64,000 bases of DNA, taken from Multifurca ochricompacta (Eukaryota; Basidiomycota; Agaricomycetes; Russulales; Russulaceae). The notes under the pieces were generated by a model. It made no database searches. It was not told where the DNA came from and was given only the letters and a program-made list of their open reading frames with translations. Position 1 is the first letter of the stretch. The number at the start of each line of letters is the position of its first letter. Below, one piece after another: positions 52,676-64,000 of this stretch. The position numbers and the translations under genes are program-made. Location: positions 1 to 64,000 of the forward strand of contig WTXG01000083.1 in NCBI GenBank assembly GCA_022496185.1, read 5' to 3'.

Positions 52676-55043
52676 ATGCCTGCTCAGTCAGATTTCGGAG
52701 ATGCCGTCACCGTCATTGATGGACCATCGACAGTTGGCTATGCGCATGCTCAGGCTCACGCGCCTATTGCCAGCCGCGGTAAGGGCGTCGAGTCGTCATA
52801 CCCTACGACCAATCGGGCAAGCACGTTCGCAAAAACACCAGATTACTTCAAGGAAGAGGAACGTCCGTTCGTCATACTGATCGGGAAGGGGGGCGTCCTA
52901 GGCGCGTTGCACGAGCTTGACGAGCATTTGCGTAGGGTGAGAGATCATATATTCTGCGGCGGAAAAAAGAGTGAGTGAGCTGACGGAGACGTTGGAAAAA
53001 TTCTGATACAGGCGGGAAATAGCAAGATTCTTTCTGACAAGGTGAGAGCAATGAGGCGGCGCAATTAGCGTGTTCTTCATTATCATTATCACACACTAAA
53101 ATGTCGTCGTTCTTTTGTTTTCAGCTTCCAACGGACTGGATTGGCAAGGAAATTGCACCTGGAATGATTGGGCTTATCAATCATGGTGGAATGCCAAAGT
53201 TACTCACGAAACCGGGACGTTATCCCGGTTTCCCATTGCGCAATTGGTGGGCGCGCTCGTACAAGGGAACGCGCGGGTGTGAGTGTTGTGTTTCGCTTGC
53301 TTTGGTATCGTTCGATCGTTGACAACTGTCTCCCTCTTTTTTTTCTTTTTTTTTGATTCCACAAGTGTCGGATACAGTCGTCAATTTTCAGGGTTTGACC
53401 ATCGTACAAGTAACGCAGAACCAGGCCGCGGTCGTTTCCGATCCGCAAAATCACATCTTTGTGCTAAAGAACGCCGGGTTCGTCGCGTATGGCGGCACGG
53501 GCAGCTATGATGTGCTAGCGATAGTCGACCAGACGCACCTTCCGAATCCGATCAAGGATCACGTCACCGGTGCGGTCCTTGGTCACAGTTTCGAGGTCCG
53601 GATGTCCTCTGCTACCGGACCCGTGAATTCGTCGACAAGGGATTACGTCGTCGCATTGTTGTAAGTCCTGGGGGGGGTACCCCTTAAAAAAGGGGCTGTC
53701 CTTTTTTTTATTGAGGGAGTAGGTGCTGAACTGGTTTGCGTTCAGTTTGGATATTCCTGCGAATAATTGCGCAATTTTGCAGTCGGGAAATGACCTCGAG
53801 CTACTCCCCGCGGACAGCATTGTATCACTCATCCGAACGTCACTCTACGTGGGCTCTACACGCTTGGCGAAAACCAATTCGAGATGCCAACGAAGGATAT
53901 GTAAGTGACTTATCTCGATCTATGGTCTCCCCCCCTCGCTGATGATCAGGGACGATTCAGATTCACTCGTGACCAAGTTCCTGTGAGCTTGACTCTGTAC
54001 CTTAAGTGGCAGCTCGAGGAACCGCTCAAGCTCGCGACGCACGGATACGAGACGCCTTACGATGCTCTTCGGGACAAGACCCAATCCATCTTGACCCAGA
54101 TTGTTGCTCATCGTACGAGGTTTCACTCCTTTGGATTTGGGTCTGAATTTTGACAAACTTTTTTTTTGTCAGTTGACTACAGTTCGATGGTTAAGCAGCG
54201 TTCAATTGGTGGTGACAGCATTGAGGATTCTGATGGCTCGTCTCAATTCCTCGACGCGCTCCGGACTCATGCCATGGATGATTTACACGCTGCCGCCCTT
54301 GAATATGGTATCATACTGAAGGACCTCGCCGTCATCGATAGACAGTTTAAGGGTGAGTTTTCTCTGATGATGAAAGTTTTTTGATGATCGATTGAATCAT
54401 GTCTCAGGAGAGATCGCGAGCACAATGGATAAACTTACCAAGCGTGCTCTGCAAGCCCAGGTCGAGGCTGCTGTATGTCTTCTTTCAAACCGTTTCTCAT
54501 GTAAGGAATGGAAAGTACTGACGCGACATTCCTATAGAACGTCGATCGAGAAAATAGTAACAAGGTCAAGCAGGAAGAAGGTGTCCTCTCCGTCGCCCGT
54601 ATCAAAGCTCAGGCTCGCAACGTACGTACCTCATCCTTTATTCTCTGAGCGTTCTCCCCTCTCCTCCCCCACCCCCCCAAAATAAAAAAAGCTCAAAAAT
54701 AATTTATATTCATCTAGGCGGAGGCGGACGCAGAGGCATACTCTACCATTGCAGCCGCCAAAGCTGTCGCCGAACGCACGCGCATCGAGGCGGAGGCCCA
54801 CGCGCACGCGACGCGATTTGCCGCCGAGGCGGACGCGGAGGCGACCCGCATCAAGGCGCGTGCGGACGCGGAAGTGGAGGACGTGTACGCGCAGGAGATG
54901 GGCCGGCGGCGTCAGGAGATTGCGCGCGTTGCCGCGTTCGGCGATAAGACCATTTTTGTCCGACAGAGTCCATCGGCATCGCGACGCCTGTTATCGCTGG
55001 GATGGCGGCTGGAGTCGGCGCGGATCTAAGTCTAAGAAAGTGA
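52676..55043 (+). CDS. SPFH/Band 7 (flotillin-like) protein with two one-base frame breaks
   Basis: Exons: 52676-52936, 53012-53041, 53125-53278, 53366-53660, 53746-53900, 53961-54112, 54173-54352, 54408-54472, 54538-54621, 54718-55043. The central part is an SPFH fold (TIVQVTQNQAAVV; TLRGLYTLGENQFEMPTKDI; SLTLYLKW; KTQSILTQIVA). After it comes a long charged coiled coil of AEADAEA/TRIKA repeats (54718-54940), then FVP..ESIGIATPVIAG. Such proteins scaffold membrane microdomains. There is no signal peptide, as usual. One base is missing from a GGG run at 53811 and one from a CCC run near 54960; the frame is lost at each, while sequence on both sides stays family-like. The end at 55043 assumes the second shift. 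The first exon is the least certain. Confidence 0.75.
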
Positions 55044-56320
55044 AGAGGGGGAAGATTGGAAGAGCCAGCTATGCATTTCCTTCTTTTTCTTTTTCTGGAC
55101 GCTTATACCCGCCGTCTGACCGTTTATGTACCCGTATTTATCCTTCCATAGTGTACAGAATACACGATAATCTATCAATCGCGGTGTTTCTTTTTTCTTT
55201 TTTTTTTCTCTTGTTTATTTCGTCTAGCTACATACTGTACCGGTACACATCCCTTCCTCCAGTGCGGACGCAGCGTTAGGTAAACATAGGTATGGTGTCA
55301 TGGATTGGTAAAAGAAAATAGTGGTGCTTTCTGTAGAAGCCGTTCTATGCTTTCTAATCAGCGTAATTATCGTAATCGTAAGAAGGACCCTCTTCCATGC
55401 CCCCCCCATGGGGGTCAACTGCCAAAACCCCCCAAATCGATAAACAAAGATAAAAATTAAGGATGATACGGGTTCAAATGTGCAAGTTCGAAAAAAACTG
55501 AACTGGTGCGGGCCAAAGACGGACTCAGACTCACGCGGCGACTCGACTCAGCAGAAGCAGACGAACGAAGAACGAACCGCCGCTTGGGGCAACTCTTTTT
55601 TGGGGGAGGGGCGGGGGGCCATCAATTTTTTTTTCTGGTTCAGCACCCACACTTCCACCCAAGATTCCACACAAACAAAATAGAGAAACAGAGAATGACT
55701 TTTATGTTTTTGCGCAGGGTGGGGTGGTGCGGGGAAATGGTAGAGAGGGCAAGGAGAGAGAGGATACACGTGCCTGCCGCCTTGCTTCTGCCCTTGCTGC
55801 TTATAAGATATCCGCGATGGTCGAATTGTAGTTTGTTCTACAGTCAGTTCTTTTTAAGGCCAAGTGGCTCCCGCCGCTGACCCCCATTGTATATGTGGTG
55901 GTGTGTGGTTGTGTGTATAAGTAGTAAATCACGCAATTTTTTAATGGGACAATGTATTTTTTTCGATCATCACATGTATGTATAGCCAGGCGCTTCCCCT
56001 TTCCTCGTCCCCCCCGCAACCAAACCTTCCCTGTCCAGCGTCCAGGAGCACAATTCGCGCAGTTGGACAGCGCCCGCAAACGTCAAACGCGTCTGGCGCG
56101 TTAGGTGACGGCATACCGCGCGACACACAAGATGTTAATAATAATAAAGGGGTTATGCGCGTTATGCATTTATTTGGGGGTTCGAGTTCAGACTGCTTAA
56201 AGGAGAGGAACGGATCGAAATCGAAATCTCTCATCACTCATAACTTTTCTTTTCTTATACCTACAACCACTTGATATTCCTTTTTCTCTTTCTTATTTTT
56301 TATATATATTTTTTTTTACC
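55044..56320. other. Intergenic, no gene recognised
   Basis: A-, T- and G-runs (GGGGGAGGGGCGGGGGGCC near 55602). Short frames in both directions are low complexity. A T/A-rich stretch at 56290-56316 lies directly before the next ATG. Confidence 0.4.
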
Positions 56321-57958
56321 ATGAACGATTTTGTCTACTCGATCCCAAAAGCTACCTTCAAGGTGAACGGGCAATGCCTCCAGATCATCCAAGTAATTTT
56401 TTTCTTTTCGATGCCAATGTGGTGTTCCCTAAGTTGTTTCTTTTATCCAGCCAACATTTGGACGACTGGCATTTGATGCGGCTGTATGCATCACCCTTGA
56501 ATGGGTTTTTTCTTGGATGTCGACCATTGAAACATCATTCTTCCGTTTAGGATGATGCTGCAAAACGGATTCTCCTGGCTCAAGTGCAAGCCGACCAGAG
56601 TTTCCCAGCGGATAGGAAAGAATGGTATGAATGTGCTCACATTATCCTTATATCTGAATCTGAACTGGTCATTGGCTGACCCCGAACCGATAGGTTCCTT
56701 GAATATACGTGCGTACCCTTCGATTCTGTTGACGCCTCTCTCATTAAAGTCGTCTCGTGCTGTAGAGAAAGGACCTCACGTTTGGACATGAAAGTGTGTG
56801 GGAACTTTTGAAATGAGCTTGTGCCTCATTTAATTGTCAACACATCACGTGCAGATGCCAAACGAAAACTTTGCCATTGTTCGCAGCTCGTCTGTCAAGA
56901 GCACGGTTGAAGATGTGGGTAAAATAGTATTATCAATAACTGCACCGCCACTGACCTACGCGCGGTTCTTAAACGCCTGGGCACGGAACAGGATATCCTC
57001 GCCGTCCTTCGTCGCTCGGTCCGGCGGTTCTTCTTTGACGTATGACTCGTCTTCCCGTCCTGTTTTTCTCGGGTTGTTCACCGTTCATTTTGAACAGGAG
57101 AGCGATATCGCGGCGGTCCAGTCTGCGTTTGCTGCTTTGCGCAAAGAGAAGAACGAGGCCGTCTACGAGGTCTTGAACGATAAGGCAGTCGATGGAAACA
57201 CAGCTTCGATCGAGGTATTCTATCATTGTTCTGGCTCCTCGATACCGAACGAATACTTGTGGTTGACATGCGGTTATGATAGATACAGATACTTTCGGTC
57301 GAAGATGATCATGATGTGAGTCAGCCACCCTTGTCGTTTCTGGGTGAGTCTGATGCCCATTGTTTCCCAAAAACAGGTTGCATTTAGTAAGGTCTCCAGT
57401 ACCCCTTGCGCCAGACAACTGATGATTTCTCCTCGTGCTTGTTTCCATAGAATCAGCATGGTTCCATCTCAGTATGTGTCAATTTTTTCTAATTTTCCCT
57501 TTCTGGATACTTGTTGCCTAACTGCGCGGCAATCACAGCTTCTCAGAAGCGATTGAAGATGTATTATCGCACCCAACGAGTTTACCAGGAGTTATATTAG
57601 AGTATGGTACGCGATTTGGCCCGGTAACAGCCCGGTTGTGTGCTTATCTTCTCTCCCACCAGCACCGAATATTGGGATTTGTAAGGTCATTTACTACATA
57701 CCTGGTGATAGCCCACTGAACTCCCTCAGTGAGCCGATCTATTGCTAAAGAGACAAGTGATGAGGTGGCGCAGCTTGTTCACCGACATGAGGTACTGTGT
57801 ATCGTTTCACAAAAAAAAAGACTTCATGTCAGCGATCTGATCATCTGGTAGGAGAATATCCACACATTCCGAGCCTGATATCCTTGCCCGTTCAACGCCA
57901 AGCGATATTTTCCCGCCTGCGCATCTTCAACCGACCGCGCACACCATCGTCTAGCTTT
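56321..57958 (+). CDS. Uncharacterised multi-exon gene
   Basis: ATG at 56321 (MNDFVYSIPKATFKVNGQ). Plausible exons follow with GT/AG borders: 56321-56392, 56451-56483, 56551-56624 and onward. They include the helical block ATDLRAVLKRLGTEQDILAV (about 56950-57010) in a frame one base off its neighbours, and ESDIAAVQSAFAALRKEKNE (57100-57160). LKRLGTEQDI recalls an annexin repeat, but no calcium loop follows and I do not claim the family. The last coding-like piece reaches a stop near 57958. Exon borders after 56700 are unsure, and a one-base indel near 56925 is likely. Confidence 0.4.
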
Positions 57959-60900
57959 TGATTGTCCTACTTTTAACACAGGCGACACTCATATGACTCT
58001 TCCATCAATCACGCTAGCATCTTTCTCTCACAGACTCAGACAGTTTGTTGTGCACGTATCCAGTACTCAACTAGTGGCGAACGCGCACTCTTTTTTAGTA
58101 TCACTACATCCATGAATCAAGGATTATTTGTTCAATTTTTTTTTTTTCGTTCTTCATACCTCCTTTGTATCAACAATCCAATCCGCACCCACATAGGTCG
58201 ATCTTGGTAGAGTGATTATATATATGCTGTTGTGCCGCCGCACCTTACATGCTCTCTCCTCCAAGCTTACAGTTGGGTGTGCTCTGGAACCTTTCGTGAG
58301 CATGCGTCTCGTATGGGGGGTGCGCGGTGCCGCAGTCGTCGTCACTACATAACCAGGGGAAATATGATGTATGATGTGATAATGAGTTGTCATGCGACGA
58401 CGACGTCCAAGGCCAGTACGTTGATACCATACTCCTTTTGGGTATCTTCCTGAGACCGGCGGGGACCTTTCTACCATCTTGCTGCGGAGGGCGGTGGGCG
58501 CGGTCAACTTGTCCCAATCAGTTTGCAATTGCGATAATAAAATGATCGAATTTATGTAAATGTATATAAATCCAATGTGAACAACGGAAGGAAAAAAAAG
58601 GCTGGGTGGGAGACAACTGACATTATGGCTTGACCCGAACCCTCCACCTCTACGCCGTCCTGGCTGTGGTGGCATTCACAGTTATTGTCGTGCGTCATTA
58701 TTTCACCTTTGTTCCTTCAAGTTGATTCATTGTTCCTGCGCCCATCTCTCTTTGTTGTCTCATTCCACATACATAATTGTCTCTCTATCCTTACATTCAA
58801 ATTACTGCCTTGGGACACGTCGCATAACTGACCGCGTGTATATTAAAGACGAGTTTTCTTGACTGTGAAGTAATGGAACTTGTTTTCTCCCTTTCCTCTC
58901 TTATTGTATACTCCGTCCTTCAAACACTGCAAGAGTACTGCAACGCCTTTGACGTATTAAACCAATCTGATATATTTGACGTCTTCAACGTATTCGACAT
59001 CTCCGACGTATATTGACAACTTTACCCTCTTACGCAATCACTTCCTTCTTATCTCTGTCCTCCCTGCGGAATCCTACTCTACCGAACTCATACGGTCTTA
59101 GGATAGTATGTCACAACGGTGAGAACGCCTAGTACGTCCAATGTCCGTGTGGAGTCGGAGTTAAGTAGGTGTTCCACAAAGAGAGAGAGAGAGAGAGAGG
59201 GAGCATGGGAATGGGAGTTGCGGGAGAACCCCCGAAAGAAGAGCCTAAAATTCTAAAGAGGCTAGCAGACACGGAGATCTTGAGAACGAAGGCTGAGATG
59301 GGGTGTGGTCGTTGTGGGGAGAGTTGCCGAGAATGCGCAGTTAAATCATTCGAAGATGCTTTCTTCTTATCTCTCTATCTTCTCGTCTCATCTTGTCTTG
59401 TGTAACTAGTCTTTCGCTTTAGCACACTGGTTCAGAGATGAGATGACGATGACTGACACCTTGGTTGTCAGATCCGCCTACCACAGGTTTTCTAAGGTCT
59501 CCATAAGTCCCGTTCAAAGACCGGGAAAAAGGAAGTAAAAGCACCCAGAAATGTGATGTATACAGGCTAGGAAGTGGAACATTTATGGACCACCCAAATG
59601 AGTACGAATTATGGGCGATTACCTTATGGTCAGGTCGTCATATTTATTCCTCGGAACCGGGAACCACCGAGGGGATGCAAGGCCCTCTAGGGTAGTAATA
59701 TGAGGGGTGTAGAGAAAACAAAATTTGATTTTTTTGGGGGGGCTCATGTTTCGCCAGACTTTTCAAGGTCACGACACTGGGGAAAAAAGAGATCGTCAGG
59801 ACAGGGGGCGGGCCGAGGGGGTAGTTGTAAAATCAACATGCCTAATTAGCTGATATCGGCCACACCATGATACGGGAGAACGCGAGGTAGAACATCGATT
59901 CCAAGAAAACGAGAATGAAGACACCTCGTGGCACCGGCCGTTCTGTTCCACGACGCCCTCGAAAAATACCCGCAAGGCCTTCTGATTTGAAAGCTATAAC
60001 GAAGTTCAATGTTACGGTCATGGCGAGGGTTGGTGGGACATGGCTGCTACTTGACAGGAGCGAGGAACTATCAGGGAAGAGGGCACAAAGACAGACAGGA
60101 CGGCAATGACAGAGTCTACTGAGGGACGCTATCCACAAGTCCTAAGGCAATGATTTGTGCCCCGACAGAGATTAAAACCCCCAGCCATTTACTCAAGAGA
60201 CCAGTAACTAGGCTGGCGGACGGGAACTCCAGATACCAAGAAAGACGGGAGAAAACTTCGGCTTTGGAAAGACACACGAGCGAGCGAATAGTGTGGCAGC
60301 CCCGCCCATTACTAGTAGACCCTTGACAGCACAATTAACCCCTGCACCCGACCTTTCATCTGAGCATAGTATGTGAGTAATCCGAAACGTTCCGCAGACC
60401 CACATGAACTTGGTATCGTGTTACGAATTGACATCGATTTGCGGCGATCGGTCTTATGACCTCATCCATCATCTGAAAAACCTTTGTGAACGGTGACGTT
60501 AACTCGCGCCGCATGTCTGTAAGACATGGAACAGCTTTCTCCTGAGTCTGAGCAGTTTCCATACACGTCCCCCCTGTTGGATGCATGGTGTTAAGGCGGC
60601 CAGAATTCCGGGAGAGACGACTAGCGAGGTACGGGGCTTCTCTAGGATTGCGTGGCATCGGGATATTTCTATAGGGCGCTCGGCATGTAAGCGCGAGACC
60701 TTTACCTTTCAAAGTGAGTTGCGTGTTTCATGAGTATCTTATTCCTATCAATGCCAGCCTCTACAACTTTGTGGCCAATTTTCCCATTTCTGTGAGAAAA
60801 TAAAAGCCATATCTCCCGGGAGTTCAAGTCGCGTAGGTTTCTGGAATCAAGAAATTATGTGAGACCTTGAGAGGGAGACTCCCGCGGTCCCCGTATTAGC

Positions 60901-62403
60901 GGCGACGGGAAGAAGTAACAACAAAGGAGGGTATGGGGACTGATCCCGGGGCTAGCGGGCACAGAGAGAATGTTCCCCGGTTTCCCGGAGTAGGTGGAAG
61001 CAAGGGTAGTTGGTATGGCACAGAAGCATGTCGGAGAAATTGATGTGCCGTCGGCAAGAAGAGCCTGTTTCGCATTTTCCCGGAACCAATTGAGTGAAAT
61101 CATGGTTTGTGAACAGCCGGTGGAGCGGTTTGACAAGCTTGATCCTTCATGTTATCTTGAGGTCGGCATTCTTGCCCGATTGCGTGAGGAGCTAAGGAGG
61201 CAATCAGAAAAGCCAGGTATCCAGACGATTCTCAGAGCGCTCCTCGGATTCAGAGTTGAGGGATTTGTGCACAAACCGCTACGGTAACATGAGCTACCTA
61301 ATGAGGAAGACTCCTGGTGACGTAGAAAAAAAAGAATATAACACCGCCTGGCTTTGAGGTCCAGTCGGCACGCGCTGAGCGGGCAAGACAACTGGAGGAG
61401 AGTCATTGGGACTTGCTAGAGACAGGCTGCGCAGCAGCATTCATTGCGGCGCGAAAAAAAATCAAATACGACGCGCATGATGAGTGTTGGGAATTTAGGA
61501 AGAAATTCTTATGTCAGCTCATAGAGTTCACAAGCACAAGACAAGCCAAGTTGATCCGGAACAGCTTTTTCTCTCTCTTTCAGTGATCACTCGGCCTTTC
61601 TCACCGCGTGGGCAAGAGCGCTGATAAGGAGGGATTTGATGCGAGGCTTCTGCAAGTCTGCGAGTCTTCGGTTCTCCCTCTGTAACTCAACCTGTTCCTA
61701 TGATTTTCTTGAAACCATACGACTCCACCCCTTCGAGATCTAGTGATGGAGTCTTGAGAAGCAGAGAGTAGTAATGTGATGTCGTAAGGCACATACGTCA
61801 AGAAGTAAAGGTAAAGTGGTCTAATTGTCAGGGTGTGGGTGACTTTAACTTTCAGGAATTACATAATCACGTCCAGTTTGCCTTTCAATTCTCGACTCTC
61901 GCTTATTTTTCAATCTTCAAAGGTCGTTCATCCTCGGGACTTGGGTCTGTGTGTCGAGATGTCAATGGGATGTTCCACTTGTCTGCGCCTTTTTTTTTTT
62001 ATAGCTTTAATTGGTCGACAATCCATGAGACCTTTCGTCATCAGAATTACTTTATCACCGCCGTCTGCCATGCCAATATACTCGGATGTGAAAGAAGGAG
62101 GGTGTAGTAGGCTGTCCTGGAGCCGCAGCATTCGTCGAAATAGGCTCCAGGATGACCGCCAATATCGGAAACCGCAGTCTATTCTCACCGCTCAAGTTTT
62201 GATCTGCGCATCCTCGGTTACACATTTTTTCCGATAGTGCTATAGCGCTACCTATTCTGCGGAGTTCTTTATCCTAAAGTTCTAAGCTATGGGAAACTCA
62301 TTGCCAAAGTCTTGTAGATCTGGTAGCCTGGTGTTTGTGTCATACAATTCAGTCATCACTTTGCTGTTGCAAACAACCCACCCCGTCAGCCGCCAGTCAC
62401 ACA
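57959..62403. other. Long intergenic region, no gene recognised
   Basis: About 4.4 kb. A (GA)n tract lies at about 59181-59199. Minus-strand frames at 60334-60116 and 60138-59842 hold hydrophobic stretches in adjoining frames (GLLSKWLGVLISVGAQIIAL) that could be a decayed membrane protein. The frames at 60712-60356 and 61287-60994 show no motif. TTGACGTnTTC-like units repeat loosely near 58950-59010. Nothing can be assembled into a gene. Confidence 0.35.
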
Positions 62404-62410
62404 TATAAAG
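62404..62410 (+). promoter_or_regulatory. TATA box of the second laccase
   Basis: TATAAAG in the context CACATATAAAGTGACT, about 90 bp before the ATG at 62494. Confidence 0.5.
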
Positions 62411-62493
62411 TGACTCACGCCGCATGTCTCTTGCCCCAGTATCTCTCATTGCTACTATTTCGTCCCTCATTTCTACCCATTTCACTCATTTCA

Positions 62494-64000
62494 ATGAATC
62501 GGCTTCTGTCACTCCTTTTGCTTCTTGCTGCTACCTCAGGGCGTGTTTCTGCTGCTATTGGCCCTAGTGCCGACCTCGAGATTGTCAACCTCAACATCGC
62601 CCCTGATGGATTCAATCGCTCGTCCGTCCACCATGTCTCTGTTTTAGGTTGAAGTCTGACTGGTAATCATAGCACTGTGCTCGCTGGGGGTACCTTTCCA
62701 GGACCCTTGATCCAAGGGAACAAGGTAGGAGTAATCTCAACGCGCAATCACCGTACAGCCTTGATATATGTCATTTAGAATGACGATTTCGCAATCAATG
62801 TTATTGATTCATTGACGGACACGTCCATGAACGTGGCAACTTCCATTGTACGGTCCTTTGATATCCCCGTTACACGGCAGCTAGTGACGCTTTCCCATAG
62901 CATTGGCACGGCCTTTTCCAAAAGGGCACCAACTATGCTGATGGCCCCGCATTTGTTACCCAGTGCCCCATTGTACCAGACAATAGCTTCCTCTACAAGT
63001 TTCAAGCATTAGAGCAAGCGGTAATAGATACCTCATTCTCGCGTGGTTTTGATAATTGACAATGTCGCAACTGACAGGGGACGTACTGGTACCATAGCCA
63101 TTTCCAAAACCAGTACTGTGACGGCTTGCGAGGTGCCCTTGTTGTCTATGACCCAGACGATCCTCATGCTGCTCTCTATGACGTTGATGATGGTGAGCGA
63201 GGCACCAGGTAGTAACGTCTATTTTTCTGACACTTTCAACAGAGTCCACCGTCATCACCCTTGCGGATTGGTATGCCCTTTGGTAAAAAATGTATCCGAT
63301 TTATTGAAGCTACTGGCATCCAGGTACCACTACCTCTCTACGAATGCGCCCGCCGTACCGTGAGTAGCCTAGATTCATCATCTCCTGGTTAATACAACTA
63401 CGTTTGTTTTTAGAGATTTCAGCGCGACTCTGATAAATGGCGTCGGTCGCTATTCTGGCGGCCCTACGGAAGACCTTGCTGTGGTCAACGTCACTGCGGG
63501 CAAGCGGTCAGCTACGTTTTATGCGCGGTCATGCTAGCACGAAATTGAGACTGCGTTCTGATTAGCTACCGGTTCCGCTTGGTGTCCATCTCCTGCGACC
63601 CCAACTTCACGTTCTCCATCGACGGCCACGATATGACCATCATTGAAGTCGATGGTAACAATGTTGAACCTCTGGTGGTTGATTCGATTCAGATTTTTGC
63701 AGGTAAGTTGTTATCAGATTATCTATGCTTACCTACCATTTTACTTATCAACACAATTTTTTAAAAAAGGTCAACGCTATTCCTTTGTCGTAAGATGATT
63801 ATTTTATTGCCTTCAACCTGAACGGGTGCCTCACACCGCTCTACAGCTAAACGCAAACCAAACCGTAGACAATTACTGTAAGCCGTTTACTTCAGTGAAA
63901 ATTGCGACTACTTGACTCAGCATTCACAGGGATTCGTGCTTTGCCTCCGCGTCAGGATTACACTGGTCTTATCAACTTGGCCGTTCTTCACTACGACGGC
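62494..64000 (+). CDS. Laccase paralog, 5' part (runs off the window)
   Basis: Exons: 62494-62621, 62673-62724, 62779-62847, 62901-63020, 63078-63192, 63243-63270, 63324-63359, 63414-63506, 63566-63702, 63770-63789, 63847-63877, 63930 onward. Signal peptide of about 20 residues ([14 protein letters not shown]...RVSA). Copper motifs HWHG and WYHSH are present; the other two lie past the edge. Exon lengths equal those of the laccase at 39471 one by one (128, 52, 69, 120, 115, 64, 93, 137, 20, 31), except that the 64-bp exon is split 28+36 by an additional intron. The first intron has a GTCCGT donor. No frame damage. Function as for the first laccase. Confidence 0.93.

Noticed and set aside
56940..57010. 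Annexin repeat (LKRLGTEQDI)
   Set aside because: A single short resemblance; no type 2 calcium site and no further repeats in the surrounding exons.
58154..58675. 173-codon minus frame
   Set aside because: The N-terminus looks gene-like, but the rest is a run of Tyr/Ile and His repeats from simple sequence; no homology recognised.
1..64000. CRISPR arrays, operons, rRNA and tRNA genes
   Set aside because: No regularly spaced repeats; the sequence is clearly eukaryotic. No rRNA was recognised, and I could not establish any tRNA cloverleaf by eye; a tRNAscan-SE run would be needed to exclude tRNAs.

Overview
The window reads as the genome of a filamentous basidiomycete, probably an agaricomycete. 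The evidence is intron-rich genes with 50-65 bp introns and CTRAY-type branch sites, laccases with the basidiomycete exon pattern, DUF6535-family genes, chromodomain Ty3/Gypsy elements, and CpG-biased decay of repeats. The species cannot be named from the sequence.

Positions 1-30.8 kb form a nested retrotransposon block. The outermost element recognised (element 5, + strand, 3' end and 3' LTR only, 27741-29209) was entered by element 4 (minus strand, LTR 27035-27740, gag from 26949). Element 4 was then broken by a solo LTR in gag (26079-26582), by element 3 (17168-24391, + strand, TSD AAATA), and in its reverse transcriptase by a minus-strand tandem array (element 2) whose last LTR ends at 15423. 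The array reads LTR / gag-pol-ORF3 / LTR / gag-deleted pol. Its middle LTR is split by element 1 (1155-8493, + strand, TSD GGGTT). Elements 1, 2 and 3 share two features: an 11-12 nt self-complementary primer site typical of the Tf1/sushi group, and a third ORF downstream of pol. To the right lie a LTR-like region, a hAT element (29729-30496, 8-bp TSD) and poly(A)-tailed retroposon ends.

Positions 31-64 kb are gene-bearing but TE-scarred. They hold a DUF6535 membrane protein (minus, ~34.0-34.9 kb), three more solo LTRs with perfect TSDs (33324-33600, 37534-38130, 43490-44017), a complete 17-exon secreted laccase (39471-42001), a DUF6535 relic cut by a solo LTR, a GPI-type phosphoesterase/acid phosphatase (minus, 47024-48774), a membrane-anchored multicopper oxidase (49251-52120), an SPFH/flotillin-like gene (52676-55043), an uncharacterised multi-exon gene (~56.3-58.0 kb), and a second laccase that runs off the window (62494 onward).

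The three multicopper oxidases lie on the same strand within 25 kb. The two secreted laccases share the lengths of all ten comparable exons and are clearly tandem paralogs. No operon-like logic applies. The common theme is extracellular or cell-surface oxidation and phosphate release, in a locus repeatedly hit by LTR elements.

Two kinds of damage should be kept apart. Element 2 differs between its LTR copies only by CpG transitions, which is biological. Element 1, element 3, the membrane MCO and the SPFH gene carry many one-base homopolymer indels, which look at least partly like consensus-sequence errors.
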